The position numbers and the translations under genes are program-made. Of a DNA stretch of 64,000 nt, positions 1 through 9,390 are shown one piece after another. Source of the stretch: Burkholderia lata (GTDB lineage: Bacteria; Pseudomonadota; Gammaproteobacteria; Burkholderiales; Burkholderiaceae); the NCBI RefSeq assembly GCF_902499335.1, contig NZ_CABVQK010000017.1, positions 62,001 to 126,000 on the forward strand. The letters are read 5' to 3'. The stretch's first letter is position 1. Every line of letters starts with the position of its first letter. The notes below the pieces were generated by a model. The model did not search any database, was not told the origin of the DNA, and saw nothing but the letters and a program-made list of their open reading frames with translations.

Positions 1-2
1 GC

Positions 3-638
3 GAGTGGGAGGAGGGCGATCAGGTGCCGTCCGAGAACGAGCTGGCGCGCGAATTCAAGGTGGCGCGCATGACCGTCAACCGCGCGCTGCGCGAGTTGAC
101 GGCCGAGCAGGTGCTCACCCGCATGAAGGGCGCAGGCACCTACGTCGCACGGCCGAAGTACGAGTCGACGCTGGTGGCGATCCGCAGCATCTCGGAGGAA
201 GTCGGTGCACGCGGGCATGCGTATCACGCCAGCGTGCTCGGCCTCGACACGATCCGCGCCGACGAGGCGCTCGCCGACGAGATGCAGGTGGCCGTGCGTG
301 CGAAGCTGTTTCATTCGCAGGTGCTGCACTTCGAGAATGACGAGCCCGTGCAGCTCGAAGAGCGATGGGTGAATCCGGCGGTCGCGCCGGATTATGCCGA
401 GCAGGATTTCACGAACACGACGCCGAACCAGTACCTGATGCGCGCGGCTCCGCTGCAGCGCGTCGAGTACCGGATCGAAGCGGCGGCCCCGGCGCCGGAG
501 CGGCGCGAGCAGCTGCGGATGGACGACGTCGAGCCGTGTCTGGTTTTACATCGACGCACCTGGTCGCAGGGCGTCGTCGCCTCGGTGGCGAATCTGTGGC
601 ATCCCGGCAGCCGTTATCGTTTCACCGGGCATTTCTGA
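3..638 (+). CDS. hutC: Histidine utilization repressor HutC (GntR family), 5' truncated
   Basis: Transcriptional repressor of the histidine-utilisation genes, cut by the left window edge. The 211 residues present begin inside the GntR winged helix: PSENELAREF and ARMTVNRALREL form its recognition part (about residues 9-40 here). A UTRA effector domain follows to the end; in HutC proteins it binds urocanate and releases the operator. The gene ends 39 nt before hutU on the same strand, so it belongs to the operon it should control. The operator would lie upstream of the window and cannot be seen. The family call is firm, and the hut assignment rests mainly on the neighbours. Confidence 0.93.
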   Translation, partial: EWEEGDQVPSENELAREFKVARMTVNRALRELTAEQVLTRMKGAGTYVARPKYESTLVAIRSISEEVGARGHAYHASVLGLDTIRADEALADEMQVAVRAKLFHSQVLHFENDEPVQLEERWVNPAVAPDYAEQDFTNTTPNQYLMRAAPLQRVEYRIEAAAPAPERREQLRMDDVEPCLVLHRRTWSQGVVASVANLWHPGSRYRFTGHF

Positions 639-677
639 TTCCTATTTGATATTCATTTTCCTTCGGGAGCAGTCGTC

Positions 678-2366
678 ATGAACCATCCGAAACACATCGA
701 TCCCCGTCTCGATCCGACGCGCACGATCCGCGCGCCGCGCGGCAGCGAGAAAGTCTGCAAGACCTGGCTGGCCGAAGCGGCCTACCGGATGCTCCAGAAC
801 AACCTCGACCCGGAAGTCGCCGAGCATCCGCATGCGCTCGTCGTGTACGGCGGCATCGGCCGCGCGGCACGCAACTGGGAATGCTACGACCAGATCCTCG
901 CGTCGCTGAAGGATCTCGAAGAGAACGAGACGCTGCTGATCCAGTCGGGCAAGCCGGTCGGTGTGTTCCGCACGCACAAGGATGCGCCGCGCGTGCTGCT
1001 CGCGAACTCGAACCTCGTGCCGCACTGGGCGAACTGGGATCACTTCCACGAGCTCGACCGCAAGGGCCTGATGATGTACGGCCAGATGACGGCCGGCAGC
1101 TGGATCTACATCGGTAGCCAGGGCATCGTTCAGGGTACCTATGAAACGTTCTTCTCGGTCGCGAACCAGCACTTCAACGGCGATCCGTCGGGCCGCTGGA
1201 TCCTGACGGGCGGCCTGGGCGGCATGGGCGGCGCGCAGCCGCTGGCCGCGACGATGGCCGGCTTCTCGATGATCGCGGTCGAATGCGACGAGACCCGTAT
1301 CGACTTCCGCCTGAAGACGCGCTACGTCGACAAGAAGGCGACGACGCTCGACGAAGCGCTCGGCATGATCGAGGAAGCGAAGCGCGACGGCAAGCCGGTG
1401 TCGATCGGCCTGCTCGGCAACGCGGCCGACGTGTTCGCGGAACTCGTCACGCGCGGCATCACGCCGGATTGCGTGACCGACCAGACGAGCGCGCACGACC
1501 CGATCAACGGCTACCTGCCGCAAGGCTGGACCGTCGCGCAATGGCGCGAAGCGCAGAAGGTCGATCCGCAGAGCATCGTGAAGGTCGCGAAGCAGTCGAT
1601 GGCCGTCCAGGTGCGCGCGATGCTGGCGCTGCAGGAACGCGGCGCGGCGACGCTCGACTACGGCAACAACATCCGTCAGATGGCGCTGGAAATGGGCGTC
1701 GAGAACGCCTTCGACTTCCCGGGCTTCGTGCCGGCGTATATCCGCCCGCTGTTCTGCGAAGGCAAGGGCCCGTTCCGCTGGGTCGCGCTGTCCGGCGATC
1801 CGGAAGACATCTACAAGACGGACCAGAAGGTGAAGGAGCTGATCCCCGACGATCCGCACCTGCACAACTGGCTCGACATGGCGCGTGAACGCATTGCGTT
1901 CCAGGGCCTGCCGGCTCGGATCTGCTGGGTCGGCGTGAAGGATCGCTATCGCCTCGGCCAGGCGTTCAACGAGATGGTCAAGAACGGTGAACTGAAGGCC
2001 CCGATCGTGATCGGCCGCGACCACCTGGATACGGGTTCGGTCGCCAGCCCGAACCGCGAGACGGAATCGATGAAGGACGGTTCGGACGCAGTCAGCGACT
2101 GGCCGCTGCTGAACGCACTGCTGAACACTGCGGGCGGCGCATCGTGGGTGTCGCTGCACCATGGCGGCGGCGTCGGCATGGGCTTCTCGCAGCACTCGGG
2201 CGTCGTGATCGTTGCCGACGGTACCGCCGAAGCGCACGAGCGTCTCGGCCGCGTGCTGCTGAACGACCCGGCGACGGGCGTGATGCGCCATGCGGATGCC
2301 GGCTACGAACTCGCGCAGCAGACGGCCCGCGAAGCCGGCCTGAAGCTGCCGATGCTCGGCCGCTGA
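678..2366 (+). CDS. hutU: Urocanate hydratase (urocanase)
   Basis: Cytoplasmic NAD+-dependent lyase that converts urocanate to 4-imidazolone-5-propionate, step two of histidine breakdown. The 562 residues match the usual family length. The glycine-rich stretch [13 protein letters not shown] (about 178-190) is the NAD-binding signature. Cys416 in [11 protein letters not shown] lies where the family's active-site cysteine is expected. The start ATG follows a GGGAG ribosome site. It is second after hutC, and the next gene, hutD, begins 2 nt after its stop, so translation is probably coupled. HutH (histidine ammonia-lyase) is not in the window and presumably lies upstream. Confidence 0.98.
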   Translation: MNHPKHIDPRLDPTRTIRAPRGSEKVCKTWLAEAAYRMLQNNLDPEVAEHPHALVVYGGIGRAARNWECYDQILASLKDLEENETLLIQSGKPVGVFRTHKDAPRVLLANSNLVPHWANWDHFHELDRKGLMMYGQMTAGSWIYIGSQGIVQGTYETFFSVANQHFNGDPSGRWILTGGLGGMGGAQPLAATMAGFSMIAVECDETRIDFRLKTRYVDKKATTLDEALGMIEEAKRDGKPVSIGLLGNAADVFAELVTRGITPDCVTDQTSAHDPINGYLPQGWTVAQWREAQKVDPQSIVKVAKQSMAVQVRAMLALQERGAATLDYGNNIRQMALEMGVENAFDFPGFVPAYIRPLFCEGKGPFRWVALSGDPEDIYKTDQKVKELIPDDPHLHNWLDMARERIAFQGLPARICWVGVKDRYRLGQAFNEMVKNGELKAPIVIGRDHLDTGSVASPNRETESMKDGSDAVSDWPLLNALLNTAGGASWVSLHHGGGVGMGFSQHSGVVIVADGTAEAHERLGRVLLNDPATGVMRHADAGYELAQQTAREAGLKLPMLGR

Positions 2367-2368
2367 GC

Positions 2369-2980
2369 ATGACGGCGCTCCACCAGGCGCCGGTGATCGC
2401 GACGATGATCCGCGCAGCGGATCTCGTCGCGTCGCCATGGAAGAACGGCGGCGGCGTGACGCGCGAAATCGGTGCGTTTCCTCCGGGCGCCGCGCTCGAC
2501 GCGTTCGCGTGGCGCGTGAGCGTTGCCGACGTCGGCACGGCCGGGCCGTTCTCGCGTTTCGACGGGATCGACCGCACGCTCGTGCTGCTGTCCGGCGCGG
2601 GCATGACGCTCGCCGAGGAAGGCGGCACGCGCCATGTGCTCGACGCACCGCTGGCCCGCGCGGATTTCGCGGGCGAGGCGGCGATCGACGCGACGCTGCA
2701 CGACGGCGCGACGCGCGACTTCAACCTGATGACGCGCCGTTCGGCCGCACGCGGCGCGCTCGACGTATGGCGCGCAGGCGCCCACCGCATCGAGCGTGCC
2801 GATACCGTGCTGCTGTATTGCGCGACCGGCGAGGCCGCCGTTGAAATCGACGGCACACGCTACACACTGGAAGAAATGGACACGCTGCGGCTCGACGGGT
2901 CGCGGCGTGCGTTTGACGTCGTCGTGAGCGGTAGCGGCGCGTTGCTCGCCGTGTCGCTCGCCATCGGCGAACGAGACTGA
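2369..2980 (+). CDS. hutD: HutD/Ves family protein
   Basis: A 203-residue cupin-fold protein of the HutD (Ves) family. The opening segment [16 protein letters not shown] is the family signature, followed by [10 protein letters not shown] and [19 protein letters not shown]. No catalytic role is established; in Pseudomonas HutD has been proposed to limit hut expression at high urocanate, probably by binding a pathway metabolite. It starts 2 nt after the hutU stop and ends 4 nt before hutI, so it is embedded in the operon. The ATG at 2369 was chosen because upstream in-frame starts would overlap hutU deeply. Family identity is clear; the molecular role is inferred. Confidence 0.93.
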   Translation: MTALHQAPVIATMIRAADLVASPWKNGGGVTREIGAFPPGAALDAFAWRVSVADVGTAGPFSRFDGIDRTLVLLSGAGMTLAEEGGTRHVLDAPLARADFAGEAAIDATLHDGATRDFNLMTRRSAARGALDVWRAGAHRIERADTVLLYCATGEAAVEIDGTRYTLEEMDTLRLDGSRRAFDVVVSGSGALLAVSLAIGERD

Positions 2981-2984
2981 ACGC

Positions 2985-4208
2985 ATGAAACCGACTGTCT
3001 GGCATCACCTGAGGCTGTGTCCGCACGGCCATCCCGACGAGACGATCGACGACGCGGCGATCGCCGTCGACGAAACCGGCACGATCGTCTGGCTCGGCGC
3101 AATGTCCGCGCTGCCGCACGGTTATGCCCACTGGCAGCGCGAGGATCTGCACGGCGCGTGGGTGACGCCGGGCCTCGTCGACTGCCATACGCACCTCGTG
3201 TACGGCGGCACGCGTGCCGACGAATTCGCACAGCGCCTCGCGGGCGTCAGCTACGAGGAAATCGCGCGGCAGGGCGGCGGGATCGTGTCGACGGTGCGCG
3301 CGACGCGCGCGGCCGACGAGACGACGCTGTTCGTGCAGGCTGCGGCACGCCTGCAGCCGCTACTCGCCGAAGGCGTGACCGCGATCGAGATCAAGTCGGG
3401 CTACGGGCTCGACCTCGCGAGCGAACGCAAGATGCTGCGCGTCGCACGCCAGCTCGGCGAGCGCTTCCCGGTCACCGTCTACACGACTTTCCTCGGCGCG
3501 CACGCGCTGCCGCCCGAATATGCGGGCCGTGCGGATGCGTACATCGACGAAGTGTGCGACCGGATGCTGCCGGCGCTGGCCGACGAGGGGCTCGTCGACG
3601 CGGTCGACGTGTTCTGCGAACGCATCGGCTTTTCGCTCGCGCAGACCGAGCGCGTGTTCGAGGCCGCGACGCGGCGCGGGCTGCCCGTGAAGCTGCATGC
3701 GGAGCAACTGTCGAACGCGGGCGGCACGGCGCTTGCCGCGCGCTACCGCGCACTGTCCGCCGATCACCTCGAATTTCTCGACGAAGCCGGCATCGAGGCG
3801 ATGAAGGCAGCCGGTACGGTTGCCGTGCTGCTGCCCGGCGCGTACTACTTCATCCGCGAGACGCAACTGCCGCCGATCGAGCTGCTGCGCAAGCACGGCG
3901 TGCCGATCGCGCTCGCGACCGATCACAACCCCGGCACGTCGCCGCTCGAATCGCTGCTGCTGACGTTGAACATGGGCTGCACGCTGTTCCGCATGACGGT
4001 GCCCGAGGTGCTGCAGGGCGTGACGCGCCATGCGGCCGCGGCGCTCGGCCGCGCGGATCGCCACGGCGCGCTCGAGGTCGGCCGCCAGGCCGATTTCGCC
4101 GCCTGGTCGGTCGGCTCGCTGGCGGAGCTTGCCTACTGGATCGGCCGGCCGCTGTGCGAGCAGGTCGTACGCGGCGGCACGACCGTATTTCGCCGGATGA
4201 ATGGATAG
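2985..4208 (+). CDS. hutI: Imidazolonepropionase
   Basis: Amidohydrolase that opens 4-imidazolone-5-propionate to N-formimino-L-glutamate, step three of the pathway. The 407 residues are the usual length. The metal-binding HTH motif is in [18 protein letters not shown] (about 65-82). Further family blocks are [15 protein letters not shown] and the C-terminal [15 protein letters not shown] with the metal-ligand aspartate. The start lies 4 nt after the hutD stop, and the stop overlaps the region just before hutF, so the operon is compact. Nothing is unusual in its composition or length. Confidence 0.98.
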   Translation: MKPTVWHHLRLCPHGHPDETIDDAAIAVDETGTIVWLGAMSALPHGYAHWQREDLHGAWVTPGLVDCHTHLVYGGTRADEFAQRLAGVSYEEIARQGGGIVSTVRATRAADETTLFVQAAARLQPLLAEGVTAIEIKSGYGLDLASERKMLRVARQLGERFPVTVYTTFLGAHALPPEYAGRADAYIDEVCDRMLPALADEGLVDAVDVFCERIGFSLAQTERVFEAATRRGLPVKLHAEQLSNAGGTALAARYRALSADHLEFLDEAGIEAMKAAGTVAVLLPGAYYFIRETQLPPIELLRKHGVPIALATDHNPGTSPLESLLLTLNMGCTLFRMTVPEVLQGVTRHAAAALGRADRHGALEVGRQADFAAWSVGSLAELAYWIGRPLCEQVVRGGTTVFRRMNG

Positions 4209-4212
4209 CCTC

Positions 4213-5589
4213 ATGACCGACACGACGTTGTTTGCAGACCATGCGTACCTGCCCGATGGCTGGCGCCGTAACGTGCTGCTGCGTTGGGACGCGGCCGGCA
4301 CGCTGACCGGTGTGACGCCGGACACCGACGCACCCGCGGGCGTCGCGCGTGCGGCCGGGCCGGTGCTGCCCGGCATGCCGAACCTGCATTCGCACGCGTT
4401 CCAGCGCGCGATGGCGGGGCTCACCGAATACCGTGCGAATCCGGCCGACAGCTTCTGGAGCTGGCGCGACCTGATGTACCGCTTCGCGCTGAAGATCACG
4501 CCGGACGCGCTTGCCGCGATCGCGCGCTGGCTGTATGTCGAGATGCTCAAGTGCGGCTACACGTCGGTGTGCGAATTCCACTACGTGCACCACACGCAGG
4601 ACGGCTCGCGCTATCCGCAGATCGCGGAACTCGGCGCGCGCGTGATCGACGCCGCGCGCACGGCCGGCATCGGCATCACGATGCTGCCCGTGTCGTACCA
4701 GTTCGCCGGCTTCGGCAACAAGCCGCCGCGCGACGACCAGCGCCGCTTCATCAATACGCCCGACGGCCTGCTCGAGCTGCTCGATGCGATGCGTCGCGCG
4801 GCGCCGGAGCACGGCGGGCTGCGCTACGGCGTTGCACCGCACTCGCTGCGGGCGGTATCCGAGAACGGATTGCGCGTGCTGCTCGAAGGGCTGCCCAACG
4901 ATGCGCCCGTGCATATCCATATCGCCGAGCAGACGGCCGAAGTCGACGACTGCGTGCGTTCGTACGGCGCGCGCCCCGTGCAATGGCTGCTCGATCGCTT
5001 CGACGTCGATGCGCGCTGGTGTCTCGTGCACGCGACGCACGTCGACGCGGCCGAAACGGCCGCGCTCGCGAAGCGTCGCGCGGTCGCCGGCCTGTGCCTG
5101 ACGACCGAAGCGAACCTCGGCGACGGTGTGTTCCCGGCCGTCGACTATCTCGCGCAGGGCGGCGTGATCGGCGTCGGCTCGGACAGCCACGCGTCGGTCG
5201 ACTGGCGCTCGGAATTGCGCCTGCTCGAATACGGGCAGCGGCTCGTGCATCGCGCGCGCAACGTGCTGGCGAGCGATACGCAGGCGCATGTCGCCGATCG
5301 GCTGTTCGACGCATCGCTCGCGGGCGGCGCGCAGGCCAGCGGGCGGCGTGTCGGTGCGCTGCGCGAAGGGTGCCGCGCCGACTGGCTCGTGCTCGATCCC
5401 GATCATCCGGCGATCGCCGAACACGACAGCACGTCGTGGTTGTCGGGTATCGTGTTCGCGGAGCACGGCGAGACGCCGGTGCTCGACGTCTACACGGGCG
5501 GCGAGCGCGTCGTGAGCGGCCGCCGTCATCGCGACGAAGCCGTCGCGTATGCCGACTACCGCGCCGCGCTGGCGCAACTGCTGCGCTGA
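4213..5589 (+). CDS. hutF: Formimidoylglutamate deiminase
   Basis: Amidohydrolase that removes ammonia from N-formimino-L-glutamate to give N-formyl-L-glutamate. Its presence defines the five-step Pseudomonas-type route rather than the four-step HutG formiminoglutamase route. Diagnostic blocks are LPGMPNLHSHAFQRAMAGL with the metal-binding HSH, ESFW-like SFWSWRDLMY, HIHIAEQ and GVGSDSHASVDWRSELRLLEY. An in-frame ATG at 4201 overlaps the end of hutI. I prefer the ATG at 4213, 4 nt after that stop, giving 458 residues. HutG follows after 59 nt. Confidence 0.96.
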   Translation: MTDTTLFADHAYLPDGWRRNVLLRWDAAGTLTGVTPDTDAPAGVARAAGPVLPGMPNLHSHAFQRAMAGLTEYRANPADSFWSWRDLMYRFALKITPDALAAIARWLYVEMLKCGYTSVCEFHYVHHTQDGSRYPQIAELGARVIDAARTAGIGITMLPVSYQFAGFGNKPPRDDQRRFINTPDGLLELLDAMRRAAPEHGGLRYGVAPHSLRAVSENGLRVLLEGLPNDAPVHIHIAEQTAEVDDCVRSYGARPVQWLLDRFDVDARWCLVHATHVDAAETAALAKRRAVAGLCLTTEANLGDGVFPAVDYLAQGGVIGVGSDSHASVDWRSELRLLEYGQRLVHRARNVLASDTQAHVADRLFDASLAGGAQASGRRVGALREGCRADWLVLDPDHPAIAEHDSTSWLSGIVFAEHGETPVLDVYTGGERVVSGRRHRDEAVAYADYRAALAQLLR

Positions 5590-5648
5590 CGCGCGCAACC
5601 GGCGCACGCCGCATGCGTGCGCCGGCAGACCTCCAACGGTGATGCGAC

Positions 5649-6446
5649 ATGACTGAACAACCGGCTGTATTCACGCTGAAGCAGGGCACGCTGCCGCTGC
5701 TGATCTCGATTCCGCACGCAGGCACGCACATCCCCGACGACATCGCCGCGACGATGACGGCCGACGCGCGCTTCGTCGACGATTGCGACTGGCATCTCGA
5801 ACGGCTGTACGGATTCGCGGCCGACCTCGGCGCATCGATCCTCGTACCGTCGCATGCGCGTTACGTCGTCGACCTGAACCGACCGCCCGACAACGAGAAC
5901 CTGTACCCGGGGCAGGACACGACGGGGCTCGTGCCGGTCGATACGTTCGACAAGGCGCCGCTGTATCCGGCGAACGCGTTGCCCGGCAACGACGAGATCA
6001 TGCGTCGCCGCGACCGCTACTGGCTGCCGTATCACGAGGCGCTGCAAGGCGAGGTCGCGCGCCTGAAACGCGAACACGGCCGCGTGCTCGTGTGGGAAGC
6101 GCATTCGATCCGCTCGCACGTGCCGCGCTTCTTCGACGGTCGCCTGCCTGACTTCAACTTCGGCACGTCGAGCGGCGCGAGTGCCACGCCGGGCCTGGCA
6201 GAGGCGCTGGCCGCGCGCGTGCTCGAACATGGCGGCTATACGGCCGTCGCGAACGGGCGCTTCAAGGGCGGCTACATCACGCGTCACTATGGCGTGCCCG
6301 ACACCGGCGTCGAGGCCGTGCAGCTCGAGCTCTCGCAGATCACCTACATGGAAGAGACGCGGCCGTACGCGTATGACGAAGCGCGTGCGGCGCGGATTGT
6401 GCCGCTATTGCAGACGCTCGTCGAAACCGCGCTCGCGCATCGTTGA
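5649..6446 (+). CDS. hutG: N-formylglutamate deformylase
   Basis: Hydrolyses N-formyl-L-glutamate to glutamate and formate, the last step of histidine degradation in this operon. The 265-residue protein carries the N-formylglutamate amidohydrolase blocks LLISIPHAGTHIPDDI near the start, DCDWHLERLYGFA, VVDLNRPPDNENLYPGQ and VWEAHSIRSHVPRFFDGRLPDFNFGT. The C-terminal segment ending in QLELSQITYMEE contains the expected conserved acidic residues. It is the last gene of the operon, followed within about 100 nt by a strong intrinsic terminator. Confidence 0.97.
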   Translation: MTEQPAVFTLKQGTLPLLISIPHAGTHIPDDIAATMTADARFVDDCDWHLERLYGFAADLGASILVPSHARYVVDLNRPPDNENLYPGQDTTGLVPVDTFDKAPLYPANALPGNDEIMRRRDRYWLPYHEALQGEVARLKREHGRVLVWEAHSIRSHVPRFFDGRLPDFNFGTSSGASATPGLAEALAARVLEHGGYTAVANGRFKGGYITRHYGVPDTGVEAVQLELSQITYMEETRPYAYDEARAARIVPLLQTLVETALAHR

Positions 6447-6535
6447 ACACGGGCCGCACGGATGCGGCAGCGCGGCGGAACAGGTGCGGCACGGTCCGCC
6501 GGCACGCAGCGTGCTGCACCGATGCAATGCACAAC

Positions 6536-6571
6536 ACGGCATCGATCCTCGAGATCGGTGCCGTTTTTTTT
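6536..6571 (+). terminator. Intrinsic terminator of the hut operon
   Basis: An 11-bp stem (6536-6546 with 6554-6564, one G-T pair) around a 7-nt loop is followed by eight T residues (6564-6571). It lies 90 nt after the hutG stop in the same direction and is the expected end of the hut transcript. Confidence 0.9.
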
Positions 6572-6605
6572 CGTCAGGCTTTCGTCTGATCGATGTCGTC
6601 ATCGG

Positions 6606-6642
6606 CACCTGAAAATTTGACGCAATTTTTAGGTGATATAAG
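6606..6642 (+). promoter_or_regulatory. 30-bp near-perfect palindrome with promoter-like elements
   Basis: Positions 6606-6617 and 6624-6635 form inverted 12-bp arms (11 of 12 paired, CACCTGAAAATT on the left) around the 6-bp spacer TGACGC. A TTGACG hexamer (6617-6622) lies at the centre and TATAAG (6637-6642) immediately downstream, but their spacing of 14 bp is short for a standard sigma-70 promoter. The size and symmetry suggest an operator for a dimeric regulator controlling the polyamine module downstream. The regulator is unknown. Confidence 0.6.
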
Positions 6643-7205
6643 CTGAATGTTAGGAAGTCGTCACGCGCGCACCGGCGGCGGGGCCATCGATCGTGGCCGC
6701 GCCGCACCGGAATGCGCTGCGAGACACCTTGCCGACGTGTCGTCGCGCGGCATTGCCGCATGCGCATCATCGCGACACGTGTCCTGCCTTCATCAGTCAG
6801 TCGAGCACCATCGTGAAAGCCGCCAGCCCTTCGATACGCCGGACGCGAAGTCCGTCGGCGGGCGCGCCGCCTCAGGCCGGGCCGATCCGGCATGCTGATC
6901 GCGGCACGCGTGCCGCCCCTTTGCGCGAGCCTCGTTTCTTCGCCATGTTCCATCGCGGCCTGCGCCGCTTCAATCTCGTGACCGCGCGCGTGTTCAGCGC
7001 GGTGCAGTGCGACGGCAGCGCATCGTTGTTGCCCTAGCGTCGTTTTCCGCTTCCGTTCCGGGGCGCACCGCCTGTTGCCGCATGGTCCGCGCGGCAGGAT
7101 CGCGCATGGGCACGCGCCGCGTCGTCATGCGCGCGTGCGGCACCGGCGCGACCCTTCATCGTCACGCGCGCGAACGTGTCGCGCGCGATTGCCGGAGAGA
7201 CACCC

Positions 7206-8012
7206 ATGCGTGTTCGCCCGATCGTAGCCGTCACCGCCGACCGCATCCTGCGCGGTGCGCATCCGAACCACACGGCGGGGGAGAAGTACCTGGCCGCACT
7301 CGTCGACGGCGCCGGCGTGCTCGCATTCGTGTTGCCCGCGCTCGGCGCGCGCCAGCCGGCCGACGCGATCGTCGCGGCGGTCGACGGGTTGCTGTTGACC
7401 GGCAGTTATTCGAACGTCGAGCCGCATCATTACGGCGGTGCCGCGAGCGCGCCCGACACGCTGCACGATCCCGCGCGCGACGCGACCGCGCTACCGCTGA
7501 TCCGCGCGGCGATCGAAGCGGGCGTGCCCGTGCTTGCGATCTGTCGCGGCATGCAGGAGCTGAACGTTGCCTACGGCGGCACGCTGCATCAGCGGCTGCA
7601 CGCGACGGCCGGCTTCGACGATCACCGCGAGCGGCCGGCCGATTCGCTCGAACGGCAGTACGGCCCCGCGCACGTCGTGCAGATCGCGCCGGGCGGCCTG
7701 CTGCAGCGGGTCGCGCGCGGCGCGCAGGAGGCGACGGTCAATTCGCTGCACGACCAGGGCATTGCGCAGCTCGGCGCAGGGCTCGTCGTCGAGGCCAGCG
7801 CGCCCGACGGACTGGTCGAGGCCGTCAGCGTGCGCGGCGCGCGCGCGTTCGCGCTCGGCGTGCAGTGGCATCCCGAATGGCGCTACGCGGAACAGCCGCT
7901 GTCGCGCGACATCTTCGCGGCATTCGGCGCGGCGTGCCGCGCGCGCATGACGCATCGCATTCATGCAGCCGGTGGCGCGATGCCGTCGCCGGCCGCATCC
8001 GACGTCGACTGA
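7206..8012 (+). CDS. Gamma-glutamyl-GABA hydrolase family protein (class I glutamine amidotransferase)
   Basis: Cytoplasmic hydrolase related to PuuD, which splits gamma-glutamyl-gamma-aminobutyrate to GABA and glutamate in polyamine breakdown. The catalytic cysteine is Cys113 in VLAICRGMQELNVAYGG; the His/Glu pair is in LGVQWHPEWR near residue 225. HYGG and LLTGSYSNV also fit the family. ATG 7206 has a GGAGAG ribosome site and begins the conserved RPIVAVTADR strand. The gene is followed after 12 nt by a glutamine-synthetase-like ligase, the usual partner. The exact substrate is inferred from that pairing, so I do not assign puuD outright. Confidence 0.9.
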   Translation: MRVRPIVAVTADRILRGAHPNHTAGEKYLAALVDGAGVLAFVLPALGARQPADAIVAAVDGLLLTGSYSNVEPHHYGGAASAPDTLHDPARDATALPLIRAAIEAGVPVLAICRGMQELNVAYGGTLHQRLHATAGFDDHRERPADSLERQYGPAHVVQIAPGGLLQRVARGAQEATVNSLHDQGIAQLGAGLVVEASAPDGLVEAVSVRGARAFALGVQWHPEWRYAEQPLSRDIFAAFGAACRARMTHRIHAAGGAMPSPAASDVD

Positions 8013-8024
8013 TAGAGGCCGATC

Positions 8025-9362
8025 ATGCAACCCGAACTGAGCGAATTCCTGCGACAGCACCGCATCACCGAGGTCGAGGCGATCATTCCCGACATGGCCG
8101 GCATCGCGCGCGGCAAGATCATTCCGCGCAACAAGTTCGAATCGGGCGAGTCGATGCGCCTGCCGCAGGCTGTGATGGTGCAGACCGTTACCGGCGACTA
8201 TCCGGAGGACGGTACGCTGACCGGCGTGACCGACCCCGACATGGTGTGCGTGCCCGATCCGTCGACGATCTGCCTGATTCCGTGGGCCGTCGACCCGACC
8301 GCGCAGGTGATCCACGACTGCGTGCACTTCGACGGCTCGCCGGTCGAGATCTCGCCGCGCTACGTGCTGCGACGCGTGCTCGACCTGTACAAGGCGAAAG
8401 GCTGGCAGCCGGTCGTCGCGCCCGAACTCGAGTTCTATCTCGTCGACATGAACGCCGATCCCGACCTGCCGCTGCGTCCGCCCGTCGGCCGCACCGGGCG
8501 CGCGGAGACCGGCCGGCAGTCGTATTCGATCGAGGCGGTGAACGAGTTCGATTCGCTGTTCGAGGACATCTACGAATACTGCGAGATGCAGGGGCTCGAT
8601 ATCGAGACGCTGATCCACGAGGTCGGCGCCGCGCAGATGGAGATCAACTTCGTGCACGGCGATGCGCTGTCGCTCGCCGACCAGGTGTTCCTGTTCAAGC
8701 GCACCGTGCGCGAGGCGGCGCTGCGCCACAACATGTACGCGACCTTCATGGCGAAGCCGATGCAGGACGAGCCGGGCTCGGCGATGCACATCCACCAGAG
8801 CCTGGCCGATGCGCGCACGGGACGCAACCTGTTCTCCAACGAAGACGGTGCGGTGTCGCCGATGTTCCACAGCTATCTCGCGGGGCTGCAGAAGTACACG
8901 CCCGCGTTGATGCCGATCTTCGCGCCGTACATCAACTCGTATCGCCGCCTGTCGCGCTTCATGGCTGCACCGATCAACGTGCAGTGGGGCTACGACAACC
9001 GCACGGTCGGCTTCCGCATCCCGCAGTCGGGCCCGTCGGCACGCCGCATCGAGAACCGTATTCCCGGCGTCGACTGCAATCCGTACCTCGCGTTTGCCGC
9101 GACGCTCGCGGCCGGCTATCTCGGCTTGACCCAGCAGCTCGCACCGACCGAGCCGATCGCGTCGGACGGCTACAACCTGCCGTACCAGCTGCCGCGCAAT
9201 CTCGAGGAAGGCATTTCGCTGATGGCGGCCAGCACGCCGCTGGCCGGCATTCTCGGCGACAAGTTCGTGAAAGCGTACCTGGCGCTGAAGGACACCGAAT
9301 ACGAAGCGTTCTTCCGCGTGATCAGCTCGTGGGAGCGCAGACATCTGCTGCTGCACGTGTGA
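8025..9362 (+). CDS. Gamma-glutamylpolyamine synthetase (glutamine synthetase family)
   Basis: ATP-dependent ligase of the glutamine synthetase superfamily, 445 residues, probably joining glutamate to putrescine or another polyamine (PuuA/PauA type). Visible family blocks are VVAPELEFYLVD (metal site), GAAQMEINFVHGDAL, AMHIHQSL (nucleotide and glutamate site) and NRTVGFRIPQSGPSARRIENR. It lacks the adenylylation loop seen in the true GlnA at 32533. It is also clearly diverged from that protein, which argues against a role in ammonia assimilation. It sits between the hydrolase and the aminotransferase, with short spacers (12 and 28 nt). Confidence 0.93.
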   Translation: MQPELSEFLRQHRITEVEAIIPDMAGIARGKIIPRNKFESGESMRLPQAVMVQTVTGDYPEDGTLTGVTDPDMVCVPDPSTICLIPWAVDPTAQVIHDCVHFDGSPVEISPRYVLRRVLDLYKAKGWQPVVAPELEFYLVDMNADPDLPLRPPVGRTGRAETGRQSYSIEAVNEFDSLFEDIYEYCEMQGLDIETLIHEVGAAQMEINFVHGDALSLADQVFLFKRTVREAALRHNMYATFMAKPMQDEPGSAMHIHQSLADARTGRNLFSNEDGAVSPMFHSYLAGLQKYTPALMPIFAPYINSYRRLSRFMAAPINVQWGYDNRTVGFRIPQSGPSARRIENRIPGVDCNPYLAFAATLAAGYLGLTQQLAPTEPIASDGYNLPYQLPRNLEEGISLMAASTPLAGILGDKFVKAYLALKDTEYEAFFRVISSWERRHLLLHV

Positions 9363-9390
9363 GCGTGCGGCACCGTTATCCGGAGGAAAC

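Larger units (their letters stand above)
6447..7205. other. Long intergenic leader between hutG and puuD-like gene
   Basis: Apart from the hut terminator and the palindromic promoter-like element at 6606-6642, I see no convincing gene here. The open frames present (for example 6693-7037 on the plus strand) give Arg/Ala/Ser-rich translations without domains, conserved starts or good ribosome sites. If transcription of the downstream operon begins near 6650, its mRNA would carry an untranslated leader of about 550 nt. That is unusually long for a bacterial metabolic operon. Confidence 0.6.

Noticed and set aside
642-2648. Very long antisense frame over hutU, and similar frames over hrpA, aceE and aceF
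   Set aside because: High third-position GC leaves long antisense frames open. Their translations are Arg/His/Val-rich without domains, while the sense frames carry clear enzyme motifs.
6510-6525. CGGCACGCAGCGTGCT, resembling a sigma-54 promoter
   Set aside because: Spacing fits, but its predicted start lies at the base of the hut terminator hairpin, it has two mismatches and no NtrC-type site is near.
6693-7037. Possible 114-residue protein in the hutG-puuD gap
   Set aside because: Biased Ala/Arg/Ser/Pro composition, no ribosome site and no recognisable motif.
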